Positions 1 to 9,077 of a stretch of 49,164 nucleotides of DNA are shown here, piece by piece. The stretch lies in NCBI GenBank assembly GCA_964368965.1, contig CAYJDR010000013.1:1-49164 (forward strand). Reading direction: 5' to 3'. Below the pieces are notes generated by a model. The model was not told where the DNA came from, made no database searches, and saw only the letters and a list, made by a program, of their open reading frames with translations. Position 1 is the first letter of the stretch. Every line of letters begins with the position of its first letter. The DNA comes from CAYJDR01 sp964368965 (GTDB lineage: Bacteria > Chrysiogenota > Deferribacteres > Deferribacterales > Mucispirillaceae). The position numbers were made by a program, and so were the translations under genes.

Positions 1-50
1 ATTTCACAAAAACTTATAATTTTTTTATAGATTATTTCATGTAAACAGTT

Positions 51-56
51 TATAAT
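51..56 (+). promoter_or_regulatory. Possible -10 box for mgtE
   Basis: A perfect TATAAT lies 30 bases before the mgtE start codon; I see no convincing -35 box. The implied leader of about 20 bases is too short for an Mg2+-sensing (M-box) riboswitch. A strong ribosome binding site (GGGGGTG) precedes the ATG. Confidence 0.35.
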
Positions 57-85
57 CAGAGGTTAAATTCTACGGGGGTGAAGTT

Positions 86-1438
86 ATGGAAAGAAACACA
101 CTTAATATTAAAATTGAGAATGTAAAAAAACTTATCCGTAGAAATGCAAAGCACTCACTAGAAAAATTCCTTGATAAACTCCACCCAGCTGATATCGCAC
201 TCATTGTGCGTGGCTTGCCAGATATCGACCGTAAAAAAATATGGGCATATTTCACAGATAAACATAAAATAGCAGAAGTCATCTTAGAAATGGAAGATGC
301 AGCAATGCTAAAAATATTCTCAGAGCTAGAGCAAGAAGTTGTTGCTTCGCTTTTCGCTGAAATGGAGAGTGATGACGCCTCATATATCTTGCGTCTGTTG
401 CCACTCGAAGAGCGCCTCAAATGTATGGACTACATACCAAAAGACGTGCTAGAAGACGTTGAAGAACTGCTCTACTATCCAGAAGGCTCTGCTGGTGCTA
501 TCATGGATACTTCATACTTCGCACTACACGAAGATATGACCGTGAAAGAAGCCACTAAACAACTACACAAAGCTGAAGACTTAGAAATGGTTTTCTACCT
601 ATATGTTATAGATGATGATGGCAGGCTTGCTGGCGTACTATCGTTGCGCCAACTTATCTTGAACCCACCAGAGCGCAAACTATCGGAAGTGATGGTATCA
701 GACGTTATCACAGTCAGCGTTATGGATACAGAAAACACAGCTGCAGATTTAGTTGATAAATACTCACTACTTGCATTACCTGTAATAGATGAAAACCGTA
801 AACTTGCTGGTATTATCACAGTTGAAGATGTTATCGACGTTATCCGTGAAAAAGCGTCTGATGATATCTATAGCATGGTCGGTGTATCGCAAGATGAAAG
901 GATGTATAACAACCCTATCAAAATCGCACGTGCTAGGCTTCCATGGCTTGTTATCACGTTTATTGGCGAGCTTATTGCTGGTGGTGTTATATCATATTTC
1001 CAAGGCAATATTGAAGATTTCCTCTTGCTTGCCGCATTTATGCCTATCGTGATGGCGATGGGTGGTAACATCGGTAGCCAAGCTGCAACAGTCATCATAC
1101 GTGGTGCTGCAATGGGTACTGTTGATATGAGCCATATAGGGCGCATTGTATCAAGGGAGATGACTGTCGGTGTAATTATGGGCGTAATTATTGGTGTTAT
1201 GCTAGGTGTTGTTGCTCCGTTCTGGGGTGGTGATGCTCAACTTGGTGTTATCGTAGGTGTTGCAATCTTCTTTGCTATGATATTTGCATCGTTTACTGGT
1301 GCTGCTGTTCCTATGGTTTTATTAAAGCTTAAGCAAGACCCTGCAGTTGCATCAACTCCGTTTATCACAGCGCTGAACGATATTACTGGGTTAGCAATCT
1401 ATTTTAGTGTTGCTATGTTCTTGATGTACCATCTATAA
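86..1438 (+). CDS. mgtE: Magnesium transporter MgtE
   Basis: Inner-membrane Mg2+ channel/transporter. The 450-residue length and architecture are those of full-length MgtE: a soluble helical N domain (about residues 1-130), two CBS domains (about 135-255) that sense cytoplasmic Mg2+ in this family, and a C-terminal five-helix membrane domain (about 275-450). The family signature GGNIGSQAATVIIRG is near residue 326, and the pore-lining Asp sits in ALNDITGL near residue 430. The stop overlaps the start of recO (TAATG), so the two are probably translationally coupled. Family assignment is secure. Confidence 0.95.
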   Translation: MERNTLNIKIENVKKLIRRNAKHSLEKFLDKLHPADIALIVRGLPDIDRKKIWAYFTDKHKIAEVILEMEDAAMLKIFSELEQEVVASLFAEMESDDASYILRLLPLEERLKCMDYIPKDVLEDVEELLYYPEGSAGAIMDTSYFALHEDMTVKEATKQLHKAEDLEMVFYLYVIDDDGRLAGVLSLRQLILNPPERKLSEVMVSDVITVSVMDTENTAADLVDKYSLLALPVIDENRKLAGIITVEDVIDVIREKASDDIYSMVGVSQDERMYNNPIKIARARLPWLVITFIGELIAGGVISYFQGNIEDFLLLAAFMPIVMAMGGNIGSQAATVIIRGAAMGTVDMSHIGRIVSREMTVGVIMGVIIGVMLGVVAPFWGGDAQLGVIVGVAIFFAMIFASFTGAAVPMVLLKLKQDPAVASTPFITALNDITGLAIYFSVAMFLMYHL

Positions 1439-2145
1439 TGAGAGATTACGCAGAAGGCATCATTTATAAAATTATCAAATATTCAGACAACTCTGCCATT
1501 GCTAACGCATACACGCTTGAGCATGGCAAAGTGAAGCTGTTTATCCCTAAGGCATATAGTAAGTCAGGTGGTATTTCATTATTTACACCTGGCGAACTTG
1601 ATATGCAGAAAAAGGAAAAGTCTGAGCTTAATAAACTTTATCACTTCAAGCCGTATTATAACTATACATACTTCGCAGAAACACCTGCAATATCAATAAG
1701 ATTAAGCCTGTTGTTCGACATATACGACTCACTTTATGAAGTATCTCAAGAAGAGCCAGTTTTATGGACAATACTTTCAAAAATCACTACAGATAATATC
1801 TCAAAAGTGCTAATGTTTGCAATATTTGCAATGCTCAAAAACAATGGGCATATGTTCAACATACATGAGTGTGCAACTTGCGGTAAAGAGCTTACAACAA
1901 GTGCAAAGCTTCATGAAGGTATGCTATTGTGCGATGAATGTGCAGAAGAGGGCGGATTGCAGCTTTCCGAGTTTACGCTAATGATATTCAAAGCGTTCCA
2001 AAAACCAAGCCTATATAACTCGCTAAAGATAAGCAGAGCTGAAGAAATCAAAGCATTAAGTGTGCTTGTAAATCAGGTTGAAACGGCAATAGATAGAAAG
2101 CTTGTAAGCTATAAAACATTTAAGGAACTAATCGTATGCGTATAA
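1438..2145 (+). CDS. recO: DNA repair protein RecO
   Basis: RecO works with RecF and RecR to load RecA onto SSB-coated gaps. The 235-residue protein begins with the typical OB-fold segment (GIIYKIIKYSDNSAIANAYT) and has a complete zinc-binding set at Cys145, Cys148, Cys165 and Cys168 (CATC and CDEC), as in many RecO proteins. It overlaps mgtE by one base and yaaA by ten bases, so the three genes form one packed unit. Moderate sequence divergence is normal for this family. Confidence 0.9.
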   Translation: MRDYAEGIIYKIIKYSDNSAIANAYTLEHGKVKLFIPKAYSKSGGISLFTPGELDMQKKEKSELNKLYHFKPYYNYTYFAETPAISIRLSLLFDIYDSLYEVSQEEPVLWTILSKITTDNISKVLMFAIFAMLKNNGHMFNIHECATCGKELTTSAKLHEGMLLCDECAEEGGLQLSEFTLMIFKAFQKPSLYNSLKISRAEEIKALSVLVNQVETAIDRKLVSYKTFKELIVCV

Positions 2146-2876
2146 TCATTGCACCAGCTAAAAAGATGAACGTGGATACTGATAGTTTCTCTGCACTAAG
2201 TGTACCGCACTTTATCGCAGAAGCCGAACAGTTGAAAACTCAACTGCAATCTATGAGTGTTACAGAACTTCAAGCGTTATGGAAATGTAACGACAACATC
2301 GCAAACTTAAACATAGCAAGGCTACGTGATATGGAGCTACAAACAAACCTAACACCAGCAATATTTAGCTATGAGGGCATACAATATAAATGTATGGCGC
2401 CAAACGTGTTTGAGCGTAGCCACTTCGATTATATCACAAAGCATTTACGTATTTTATCAGGCTTCTATGGTGTGTTGCGTCCGTTTGATGGCGTTACACC
2501 TTACAGATTAGAGATGCAAGCAAAACTAGCCGTAAATGAGCATAAAGGGCTGTATGCTTATTGGGGTGATAAACTTGCAAAACACCTAGAGAGCGAGTGT
2601 AGCACGGTGCTAAATTTAGCGTCTAAAGAGTATAGCGAGGCTATCCGCCCACATTTGTTACCGACTACAAAGTTTATCACGTGTGTTTTTGGTGAGCGTA
2701 TAAATGGCAAAGTTGTAGAGAAAGGCACGATGTGTAAAATGGCTCGTGGATATATGGTGCGTTATATGGCTGAAAATAATATCCAAGATATTAATGATAT
2801 AAAGCAATTCAATGAACAAGGCTATACATATTCTGAAAGCGACTCAACTGACATAAACTATGTGTTTATAAGATAG
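2136..2876 (+). CDS. yaaA: YaaA/DUF328 peroxide-stress protein
   Basis: Member of the UPF0246/YaaA family, which in E. coli limits free intracellular iron and oxidative DNA damage during peroxide stress. The 246-residue length is typical. Family landmarks include the start MRIIIAPAKKMN, the central FYGVLRPFDGVTPYRLEM block (about residues 109-126), LNLASKEYSEAI and the Lys/Gly-rich ...GTMCKMARGYMVRYM region. The start lies inside the 3' end of recO. Its stop codon abuts the stop codon of the convergent gspF with no gap. Confidence 0.9.
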   Translation: MRIIIAPAKKMNVDTDSFSALSVPHFIAEAEQLKTQLQSMSVTELQALWKCNDNIANLNIARLRDMELQTNLTPAIFSYEGIQYKCMAPNVFERSHFDYITKHLRILSGFYGVLRPFDGVTPYRLEMQAKLAVNEHKGLYAYWGDKLAKHLESECSTVLNLASKEYSEAIRPHLLPTTKFITCVFGERINGKVVEKGTMCKMARGYMVRYMAENNIQDINDIKQFNEQGYTYSESDSTDINYVFIR

Positions 2877-4076
2877 CTAGCCTGCTAGTTGGCTCATTGA
2901 TAGTAACGGTTGCATGATTGATATAACGATGAAGCCGACAAGCACACCGATAAATACAATAAATAACGGCTCAATAACTGACACAAACGCAGTCAAAAAC
3001 TTATCAACTTGTTTTGAGTAGAATTCATTTACGCGCTCTAACAGCTCAGGCATATTGCCAGATGATTCACCTGTTGAAACAGCTGCTGGGAACAGCTCAG
3101 GGAAAATGTTCGCATTCTTAACAGCAACAGATAATTTCATACCAGCTTGCACAGAAGTTCTAATGTCTAACAACGCATTACGCATATACATGTTATCAAT
3201 CGTCATGCTTGCGTGGTGTAGGGCGTCAGTCAATGGTAAACCCTCTTTTAGCTGAAACGCTAACACATGCGAGAATTTAGCAACTGATGATGTTGAAACT
3301 AAATCTAACTTAAATAAGCGCTTATCTACATCTAACCTAAACTTAGCATTGTTGTGATATAAATATCTAATTAAAAATATAACGAATAAGAAGAATGCAA
3401 GTATAACAAACCCAAAATTTGTAACAAAGTCTGAAACGCTTAAAAGTAGTTGTGTAGTAGCTGGGATGTCTTGCCCCATGCTCTCAAAAATTGATTCCAT
3501 CTTAGGCACAACGAACGCAAGCAAGAAGCCAAGCACACCAAGCCCCATAACCAATATTGTCATTGGGTATACCATGGCAGATTTTAGCTTATCTGAATTT
3601 TTACGTTTATCATCTTCATAAGTTGCGATATCTGCAAGCACTTCTGCAAGCTTGCCCACTTGTTCAGATGCTTTTATGAGGTTTACATACATAGGCTCAA
3701 AAATAGTAGGATATTTCGATAACGCTTCAGAAAAGCGCATACCTTCAGTAACTTTTGATGCACTTTCAAGCAACGCACTTTTCAGCTTTTGGTTACCTGT
3801 AGTTTTTGCAACAGTTTTAACAGACTCAACTAACGTGATACCACTTTTAAGCAATAGCGATAGCTGGAAGAATGTGTCAGATAAGTTTTGTTTTTTAGAA
3901 AACAGGTCAGCATATTTGCCTAAGCTGCTTTTTTTGCTTGCAGCGTCAGCGATATCAGTAACATATATCCCCTCAGCTAATAGTTCAGCCGTGAGCGCTT
4001 GTTTAGATACAGCTTCTTTTGTGCCTTTGACATCGCGTCCGTTTTTCGAAACACCTTTGTATGAAAACATCGCCAT
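2877..4076 (-). CDS. gspF: Type II secretion inner-membrane platform protein GspF
   Basis: GspF/PilC-family polytopic protein that anchors the assembly ATPase GspE in the inner membrane and is thought to drive pseudopilus growth. It has 399 residues with a short N-terminal cytoplasmic segment, two T2SSF repeats (about 70-190 and 270-390) and three membrane helices (near 170, 220 and the C-terminus). It lies four bases downstream of gspE on the same strand and is the last gene of the gspCDEF unit. The order C-D-E-F matches classical gsp operons. Confidence 0.95.
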   Translation of the reverse strand: MAMFSYKGVSKNGRDVKGTKEAVSKQALTAELLAEGIYVTDIADAASKKSSLGKYADLFSKKQNLSDTFFQLSLLLKSGITLVESVKTVAKTTGNQKLKSALLESASKVTEGMRFSEALSKYPTIFEPMYVNLIKASEQVGKLAEVLADIATYEDDKRKNSDKLKSAMVYPMTILVMGLGVLGFLLAFVVPKMESIFESMGQDIPATTQLLLSVSDFVTNFGFVILAFFLFVIFLIRYLYHNNAKFRLDVDKRLFKLDLVSTSSVAKFSHVLAFQLKEGLPLTDALHHASMTIDNMYMRNALLDIRTSVQAGMKLSVAVKNANIFPELFPAAVSTGESSGNMPELLERVNEFYSKQVDKFLTAFVSVIEPLFIVFIGVLVGFIVISIMQPLLSMSQLAG

Positions 4077-4080
4077 GGTA

Positions 4081-5538
4081 TTACTCTACACGTGTGACAG
4101 AGAGCACTTCTTCAGGCGTCGTTACACCTTTTAGCACAAGCTCTGCGCCATATTCTAGCATAGTTTTAAAGCCTTGTTTGCGTGCTTCTGCCCTTATTTC
4201 AAAAGCTGATGAACGTTTATTGATCAAATGCCTTATGCTATCAGTAATTTCAAGCATTTCAAACACACCAATACGCCCACGGTAGCCAGTGTTGAAGCAA
4301 TGCTCGCAACCCATGCCTTTTGTATGGCTATTTAGCGTAATGCCTGCTGTTTTAAATATATCTTTGATGAAATCATCAGTAGGTATACTAGTTGCGCAAT
4401 GTGGGCAAACTTTTCTAACAAGCCTTTGCCCAACAACAATCAATAATGATGAAGATATTAAGAACGGCTCAACGTCCATCTCAATAAGCCTTGCAATAGC
4501 TGTTGGTGAGTCATTTGTATGCAATGTAGAAAGCACCAAGTGACCTGTGAGCGATGCTTGAACGGCCGACTCCGCAGTTTCATTATCACGCACCTCACCG
4601 ACAAGGATAATATCAGGGTCTTGGCGTAAAAATGTTTTTATAGCGTTCGCAAATGTTAGCCCAACGCTAGGGTTCATTTGCACTTGTGTTACGTTATCTA
4701 TATGGTACTCGACTGGGTCTTCAATTGTTACCACATTTTTATTAGTTCTGTTCATTGCAAGCAATGATGCATAAAGAGTAGTCGTTTTACCACTACCAGT
4801 AGGCCCTGTAACTAATATAATACCGTTAGGCCTATCGAGATATGGGCGAAACTTTTCATATAATTCGCCGTCTAGCCCGATTTGTTGCAATGATACAAAC
4901 TCAGATGAGCGCTCAAGGATACGTAACACAGCTTTTTCGCCGTTTACTGATGGCATTGTCGAAACACGTATATCTATAGTACGGTTACCGATTTTTAAGT
5001 TTATCCTGCCATCTTGTGAGCGCCTAGACTCTGCAACATCAAGCATACCCACAACTTTTATACGTGCTAAAACAGGTTCTTGCACGTTTTTAGGGTATGT
5101 TTTGATAGTGTTTAGTGAACCATCAACACGCATACGTATTAAGAATGCGCCTTCACGGCCTTCAAAGTGGATATCACTAGCACCGCTTTTAACAGCATGG
5201 ATAATGATTTGGTTAACGAGTTTTATAACTGGAGCATCGTCGTAAGATGATGTTAAAATATTTGCTTCATCGTCAGATAGTTCGTCTTCGTTGGCGTCGC
5301 TTGATATGTCGTCCATATCGCCACCGTGGCTTTCTAGCAGTTCTAAAACTTTGCGTTTGTCGACTTGTTCAAAATGTGCTTGTATGCCTGTTTTGAAGCA
5401 AAGTAGTTGCGCTTTTTTAAAGCCTTCGTCGTCGCTATAGAAGAATATTGGGTCGCCATCATCGGTATGCGATAAAACGAAATCGCTTTTATCAGGAAAG
5501 CGCATGTAGTGTTGTTTTAGCGTTTCAAAGTTGCTCAT
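4081..5538 (-). CDS. gspE: Type II secretion ATPase GspE
   Basis: Cytoplasmic hexameric ATPase powering pseudopilus assembly. Walker A GPTGSGKTTTLYA is near residue 245, Walker B with ILVGEVRD follows near 305, and the GspE-type zinc-binding tetracysteine is present at 378-381 (CPHC) and 411-414 (CEHC), followed by GRIGVFEM. I chose ATG 5538 (485 residues), one base after the gspD stop; the reading frame also has an ATG at 5586, but that would overlap gspD by 47 bases. No strong ribosome binding site precedes it, so translational coupling to gspD is likely. Confidence 0.93.
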   Translation of the reverse strand: MSNFETLKQHYMRFPDKSDFVLSHTDDGDPIFFYSDDEGFKKAQLLCFKTGIQAHFEQVDKRKVLELLESHGGDMDDISSDANEDELSDDEANILTSSYDDAPVIKLVNQIIIHAVKSGASDIHFEGREGAFLIRMRVDGSLNTIKTYPKNVQEPVLARIKVVGMLDVAESRRSQDGRINLKIGNRTIDIRVSTMPSVNGEKAVLRILERSSEFVSLQQIGLDGELYEKFRPYLDRPNGIILVTGPTGSGKTTTLYASLLAMNRTNKNVVTIEDPVEYHIDNVTQVQMNPSVGLTFANAIKTFLRQDPDIILVGEVRDNETAESAVQASLTGHLVLSTLHTNDSPTAIARLIEMDVEPFLISSSLLIVVGQRLVRKVCPHCATSIPTDDFIKDIFKTAGITLNSHTKGMGCEHCFNTGYRGRIGVFEMLEITDSIRHLINKRSSAFEIRAEARKQGFKTMLEYGAELVLKGVTTPEEVLSVTRVE

Positions 5539-5539
5539 G

Positions 5540-7543
5540 TTATTGTGCAAGCCTGTTCTTAGTGCCGTCAGTTGTGCCACGTTCAAAGTCTTCGTTTATT
5601 TTGATAGTTGTGTTGTCGATAACCATCGGATTTACGATAACTTTACCTTCTACACGTGATTTTAATAAGCTATTTGAATCACGAGTTGCGAAGTCAGTGC
5701 CAAGTTGGTAGTCTGCTTCATCATTGAATTGAGACATAGAATCTTGCCTAACTTGCATGAGCGCTCTTGCATCATCAACTGTGTCAATGATTTGCGCTGT
5801 GATGAAAACCATTAAGTTTGTTTTCTCACTAGTTTCGCTAGACGACTTAAATAAGTTGCCTAAAATAGGAATGCTAGATAGGAACGGAACACCTGTATTT
5901 GTGAGCGTTGTATCATCTTTAATCATACCAGATATCATCATGATAGATTTATTTTGTAGCTTTGCAACAGTTTTAGTGGTACGTGTTAGCGTGATTGGCG
6001 CTGTTGCGTTAAATTGTGCTGCTGCAAGTTTATTTACTTCTGTATCAATAGTTAATGTAACCATATCGCTGCTAGAAATAAGTGGTGTAACTTTCAAGCT
6101 AACACCTACGTTTCTATAGTCGAATGTTTGTATAGCGTTATTGTTTGAGTCATATTTTTCACTTGTTACGAACGGCCTGTTTTCACCAACGAAAACTTCT
6201 GCCTCTGCGTTATCAAGTGTTAATATTTGCGGGTTAGATACAATGTTTACACCCGATGTACTCTCAATAGCTGTTAAAAATGCGCCAATAGATGGAAATG
6301 TTGCACCATTAAAGTTAATCAAATCACCGATGATACCAAGTGAAAACCCTGTAGGTAAGCTAATGTCTGATGATCCACTAGCAACTGAGCCTGCAAGTCC
6401 ACCTAATGCACCGCTACCTGTTAAGCCACCAACTACTGAGCCAGTGCCACTTTCAGAGCCAGCACCAAACCACTCAACACCAAATTGGAAGCCAGTATCA
6501 ATGCTTGTTTCCAATATGAGTGCCTCAACAAACACTTGGCGACGAGGTACGTCTAGTTTTTCAATAAGTGCGCCAACTTGGTTATATAGCCCTTGGTCAC
6601 CAACAGCAATAATAGCGTTTGTAGCTTCATCAGCCGAGACGTTTGCTTTTATGTTTGTTTTTTGTGCTGTGTTTTGAGTAGGCGCTATCGAGCTTAAAAG
6701 CTTTGTTAACACTTTTTCTACATCGACTGCTTTAGCATTTTTAAGGTAGAAAACCTTTGGTGATGTAGATACGATGCTTACACTTGAGTCGAACGAGTCG
6801 ATCAGATGTTTAATTTTTTCAAATTCCTCTGCAGGTGCTGCTATAACAAGTGAGTTTGAGTTGTCGTCTGATACAACAACTGGGGCGTTTGTGTTTAGCG
6901 CGCTTTTGCCTAGTTCACCGTATAGTTTTATGATTTGCTGTTCAACTCTGCTTGCTGTTGCGAACTCGAGCTGGATAGTGTGGAACGTATATGCGTTTGC
7001 TTCGGTATCTATAGTGGATATGATTGACATCATCTTTTCAATGCGTGATGTAAAGTCTTTTACAACAAGTATATTTAACCCACGTACAACTTCAACATAA
7101 GCAGTACGGGATTTTAACCTATTTAATACAGGGAGCAATGTTTGCGCGTTGTAGTTATCAACTGGTATAACAGTTGTGATGAACGCTTCGCCAACGTTGT
7201 TAGAGTTTATTGCGAGGTCTTCATCATATAGTGGGACGTCACGCTCTGCGATTATTTGAATGTTATCGCCATCCATAATAGGTAGCAGTGCGTTCATTTT
7301 TAACACTGAGAAAAAAACTTCTAACAATTCGTTTGACGTCATCTCTTTTTGCGACTCTACTGTTACGTTGCCACGGACGTTTGCTTCCGTATAAATCATG
7401 TTTTTACCAGTAAATTCGCCAACAAACGTGATGAAATCTTTCATTGGTACGTTCTTGAAGTTGACATTGTAGTCATCTGCAAAGGCGTTTATTGAAAAGA
7501 GTAATGTGAAAAGTAGTGTTAGTAAAATAGTTGTTTTTTTCAT
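5540..7543 (-). CDS. gspD: Type II secretion secretin GspD
   Basis: Outer-membrane secretin forming the exit channel. A cleavable signal peptide is seen at residues 1-22 (ends NAFA). N0 and N1-N3 ring domains occupy roughly 24-330 and the secretin domain about 335-600, including the signature NPQILTLDNAEAEVFVGENR and the VGVSLKVTPLI strand. A Gly/Ser-rich insert (GSGALGGLAGSVASGSS) falls where the gate region of GspD secretins lies. The C-terminal tail of about 60 residues is polar. The start overlaps the gspC stop by one base. Confidence 0.95.
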   Translation of the reverse strand: MKKTTILLTLLFTLLFSINAFADDYNVNFKNVPMKDFITFVGEFTGKNMIYTEANVRGNVTVESQKEMTSNELLEVFFSVLKMNALLPIMDGDNIQIIAERDVPLYDEDLAINSNNVGEAFITTVIPVDNYNAQTLLPVLNRLKSRTAYVEVVRGLNILVVKDFTSRIEKMMSIISTIDTEANAYTFHTIQLEFATASRVEQQIIKLYGELGKSALNTNAPVVVSDDNSNSLVIAAPAEEFEKIKHLIDSFDSSVSIVSTSPKVFYLKNAKAVDVEKVLTKLLSSIAPTQNTAQKTNIKANVSADEATNAIIAVGDQGLYNQVGALIEKLDVPRRQVFVEALILETSIDTGFQFGVEWFGAGSESGTGSVVGGLTGSGALGGLAGSVASGSSDISLPTGFSLGIIGDLINFNGATFPSIGAFLTAIESTSGVNIVSNPQILTLDNAEAEVFVGENRPFVTSEKYDSNNNAIQTFDYRNVGVSLKVTPLISSSDMVTLTIDTEVNKLAAAQFNATAPITLTRTTKTVAKLQNKSIMMISGMIKDDTTLTNTGVPFLSSIPILGNLFKSSSETSEKTNLMVFITAQIIDTVDDARALMQVRQDSMSQFNDEADYQLGTDFATRDSNSLLKSRVEGKVIVNPMVIDNTTIKINEDFERGTTDGTKNRLAQ

Positions 7544-8421
7544 TAGTTTATATCCACAAATATTGATTTTTTTTCATTGTTTCTGATGATATCTATACTC
7601 ACAGCAGATATGTCATCTATCTGCCCTAGCATTGCAAAGAGAGGTTCAGGGCTTTTCAGCTCAGAGCCGTTTATACGTGTGATAATGTCGCCTTGCGTGA
7701 GCCCAAGTTTCGCAAGTGGTGATTCTTGTTTCATTTTAGTAACTCGGTAGCCTAAGTATTCGCCGTTACTGTAGAATGGTGATACTAGTGCACTCTGTAA
7801 CACTTTATTTAAGTCTTGCAGTTCAGATTTTACATCGTTCCTTTGGAGCGATAAGTTTATATTTGAGCCTGTAGTAGTTGCAGGTGTAGAAGGTGTAGTT
7901 GGTTTAGCTGTGCTAGTGTTGTTTGTCGCAACTTTATTGCCAGCATCTTCAAGCATAAGTGAATATTTTTTGCCATCACGTTCAACAAGTGCAGAGTATG
8001 GTTGTAGAGATATCAATTTTAGGTTGTTTTTTTCTTCGCCAGTTTTTAAAACAACTGTGCCGTTATCAAGTGATATGATTGCAAAACCACTTTCCTCATT
8101 TTGTAGTTGAAATATACCTACGAGTTTAGCTGTAAATGGTGGTGGAGGTGCAACTGTAGTGCTATCTTCTGTAGATGTGTTGTCTGTAGGGGTAGAAGGC
8201 GCAACTTGATTAGCAGCTAAATCAAGCGAAAAGATATTGCTATCAATGACGCTTTTAGCCACTTGATCAATAGGGGTTTTTTGCACATTTGTTGCGCGCT
8301 TAACTGTAGGTAGTGCTTTAGGCTCAACAATCATCGCACTAGCAATGGTTGAAGCTAACCAGCCAACAGATAGCCCTATCACAACAGCATAAATTAGATA
8401 ATGGATTTTAAAGTTGCTCAT
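7543..8421 (-). CDS. gspC: Type II secretion protein GspC with C-terminal PDZ domain
   Basis: GspC links the inner-membrane platform to the secretin. After a short cytoplasmic tail there is one membrane helix (about residues 10-32), an HR domain (NIFSLDL then AKLVGIFQLQ...GFAIISLDNG, about 60-150), a Pro/Thr/Ser-rich linker, and a PDZ domain at the end (SPLAKLGLTQGDIITRINGS). I prefer ATG 8421 (MSNFK); ATG 8442 in the same frame has AAGGA directly against it with no spacing, so the start is uncertain. First gene of gspCDEF. Confidence 0.88.
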   Translation of the reverse strand: MSNFKIHYLIYAVVIGLSVGWLASTIASAMIVEPKALPTVKRATNVQKTPIDQVAKSVIDSNIFSLDLAANQVAPSTPTDNTSTEDSTTVAPPPPFTAKLVGIFQLQNEESGFAIISLDNGTVVLKTGEEKNNLKLISLQPYSALVERDGKKYSLMLEDAGNKVATNNTSTAKPTTPSTPATTTGSNINLSLQRNDVKSELQDLNKVLQSALVSPFYSNGEYLGYRVTKMKQESPLAKLGLTQGDIITRINGSELKSPEPLFAMLGQIDDISAVSIDIIRNNEKKSIFVDIN

Positions 8422-8476
8422 AGTAATACGAAAATAACACATTCCTTATATAAAAATCAAATACAATATAATATAC

Positions 8477-8911
8477 TTATAAAATTTCTTTCAATCTATA
8501 GATATCATATAAAATAAAAACGTTCACATTGAATATTGCATGCGTGAAAATAGATGGGATAATGCTCCCACTTTTATCACGCAAATAGCCTAAAAATATT
8601 GAAGGTATAAACATTAGCACAGATATTGCAACACTTGCAGTAAATAGGTGCATAAGCGAAAATATCATAGAAGCAACAATATTGCCAACGCTAATGCCTA
8701 GCAGATATTTACTCAGTTTGCTATTAATAAACGGCTGTATAATTCCACGAAAAATGCACTCTTCAATGATAGGCACAAGTAACATGAAATAAAGCACACT
8801 ACGCATGTCGAATGCAGTGAAACGCCCAAGCCCAAATGCAAGCACGCTACCAAAGTAAATTAACGTAACGAAAACGCCTATTAAACAGTATTTTATTACT
8901 AATAATATCAT
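8477..8911 (-). CDS. CPBP-family glutamic intramembrane protease
   Basis: Small (144 residues) polytopic protein with the three CPBP/Abi motifs: EECIFRG near residue 50, FSLMHLF near 88 and THAIFNV near 126. These supply the Glu and His residues used in catalysis by Rce1-like proteases. The short length and the RDKSGSIIPS segment recall the compact versions associated with protein-sorting systems (MrtJ/MrtX-like), but no sorting-signal partner is visible here. It is co-oriented with gspC, 55 bases upstream of it. Substrate unknown. Confidence 0.8.
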   Translation of the reverse strand: MILLVIKYCLIGVFVTLIYFGSVLAFGLGRFTAFDMRSVLYFMLLVPIIEECIFRGIIQPFINSKLSKYLLGISVGNIVASMIFSLMHLFTASVAISVLMFIPSIFLGYLRDKSGSIIPSIFTHAIFNVNVFILYDIYRLKEIL

Positions 8912-9003
8912 AATATTTATACTACACTATTTGATATAAACTAATCAAGCATAATGATAAAGCCAAGTGATAGCAGAAAGCTTTTTTAGCGTGATTAAGT
9001 TAA

Positions 9004-9063
9004 ATGCTTGATTTATTTGCGTGTAATGTTATAACATATAGTAAGCATTAGATTATATGTTAT
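9004..9063 (+). promoter_or_regulatory. Promoter with overlapping inverted repeats before the UDG gene
   Basis: A TTGATT (9008-9013) and TATAAC (9030-9035) pair with 16-base spacing suggests a sigma-70 promoter. A perfect 10-base inverted repeat, ATAACATATA (9031-9040) and TATATGTTAT (9054-9063), starts inside the -10 box and ends next to the GGAG ribosome binding site (9064-9067). A second 10-base inverted repeat, AATCAAGCAT (8943-8952) and ATGCTTGATT (9004-9013), covers the -35 box. This arrangement is operator-like; the regulator is unknown. Confidence 0.45.
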
Positions 9064-9077
9064 GGAGTAACATTTCT

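Noticed and set aside
1..85. Possible Mg2+ riboswitch before mgtE
   Set aside because: The leader implied by the TATAAT is only about 20 bases; an M-box needs well over 100.
2870..2900. Terminator between convergent yaaA and gspF
   Set aside because: The small symmetric GCTAGCC segment has no stable stem and no T-run; the genes simply abut.
4081..5586. Longer gspE from ATG 5586
   Set aside because: It would overlap gspD by 47 bases; ATG 5538 directly follows the gspD stop.
6141..6677. 178-residue plus-strand frame opposite gspD
   Set aside because: Lies fully antisense to the secretin domain, low-complexity Pro/Ser/Thr composition and no ribosome binding site.
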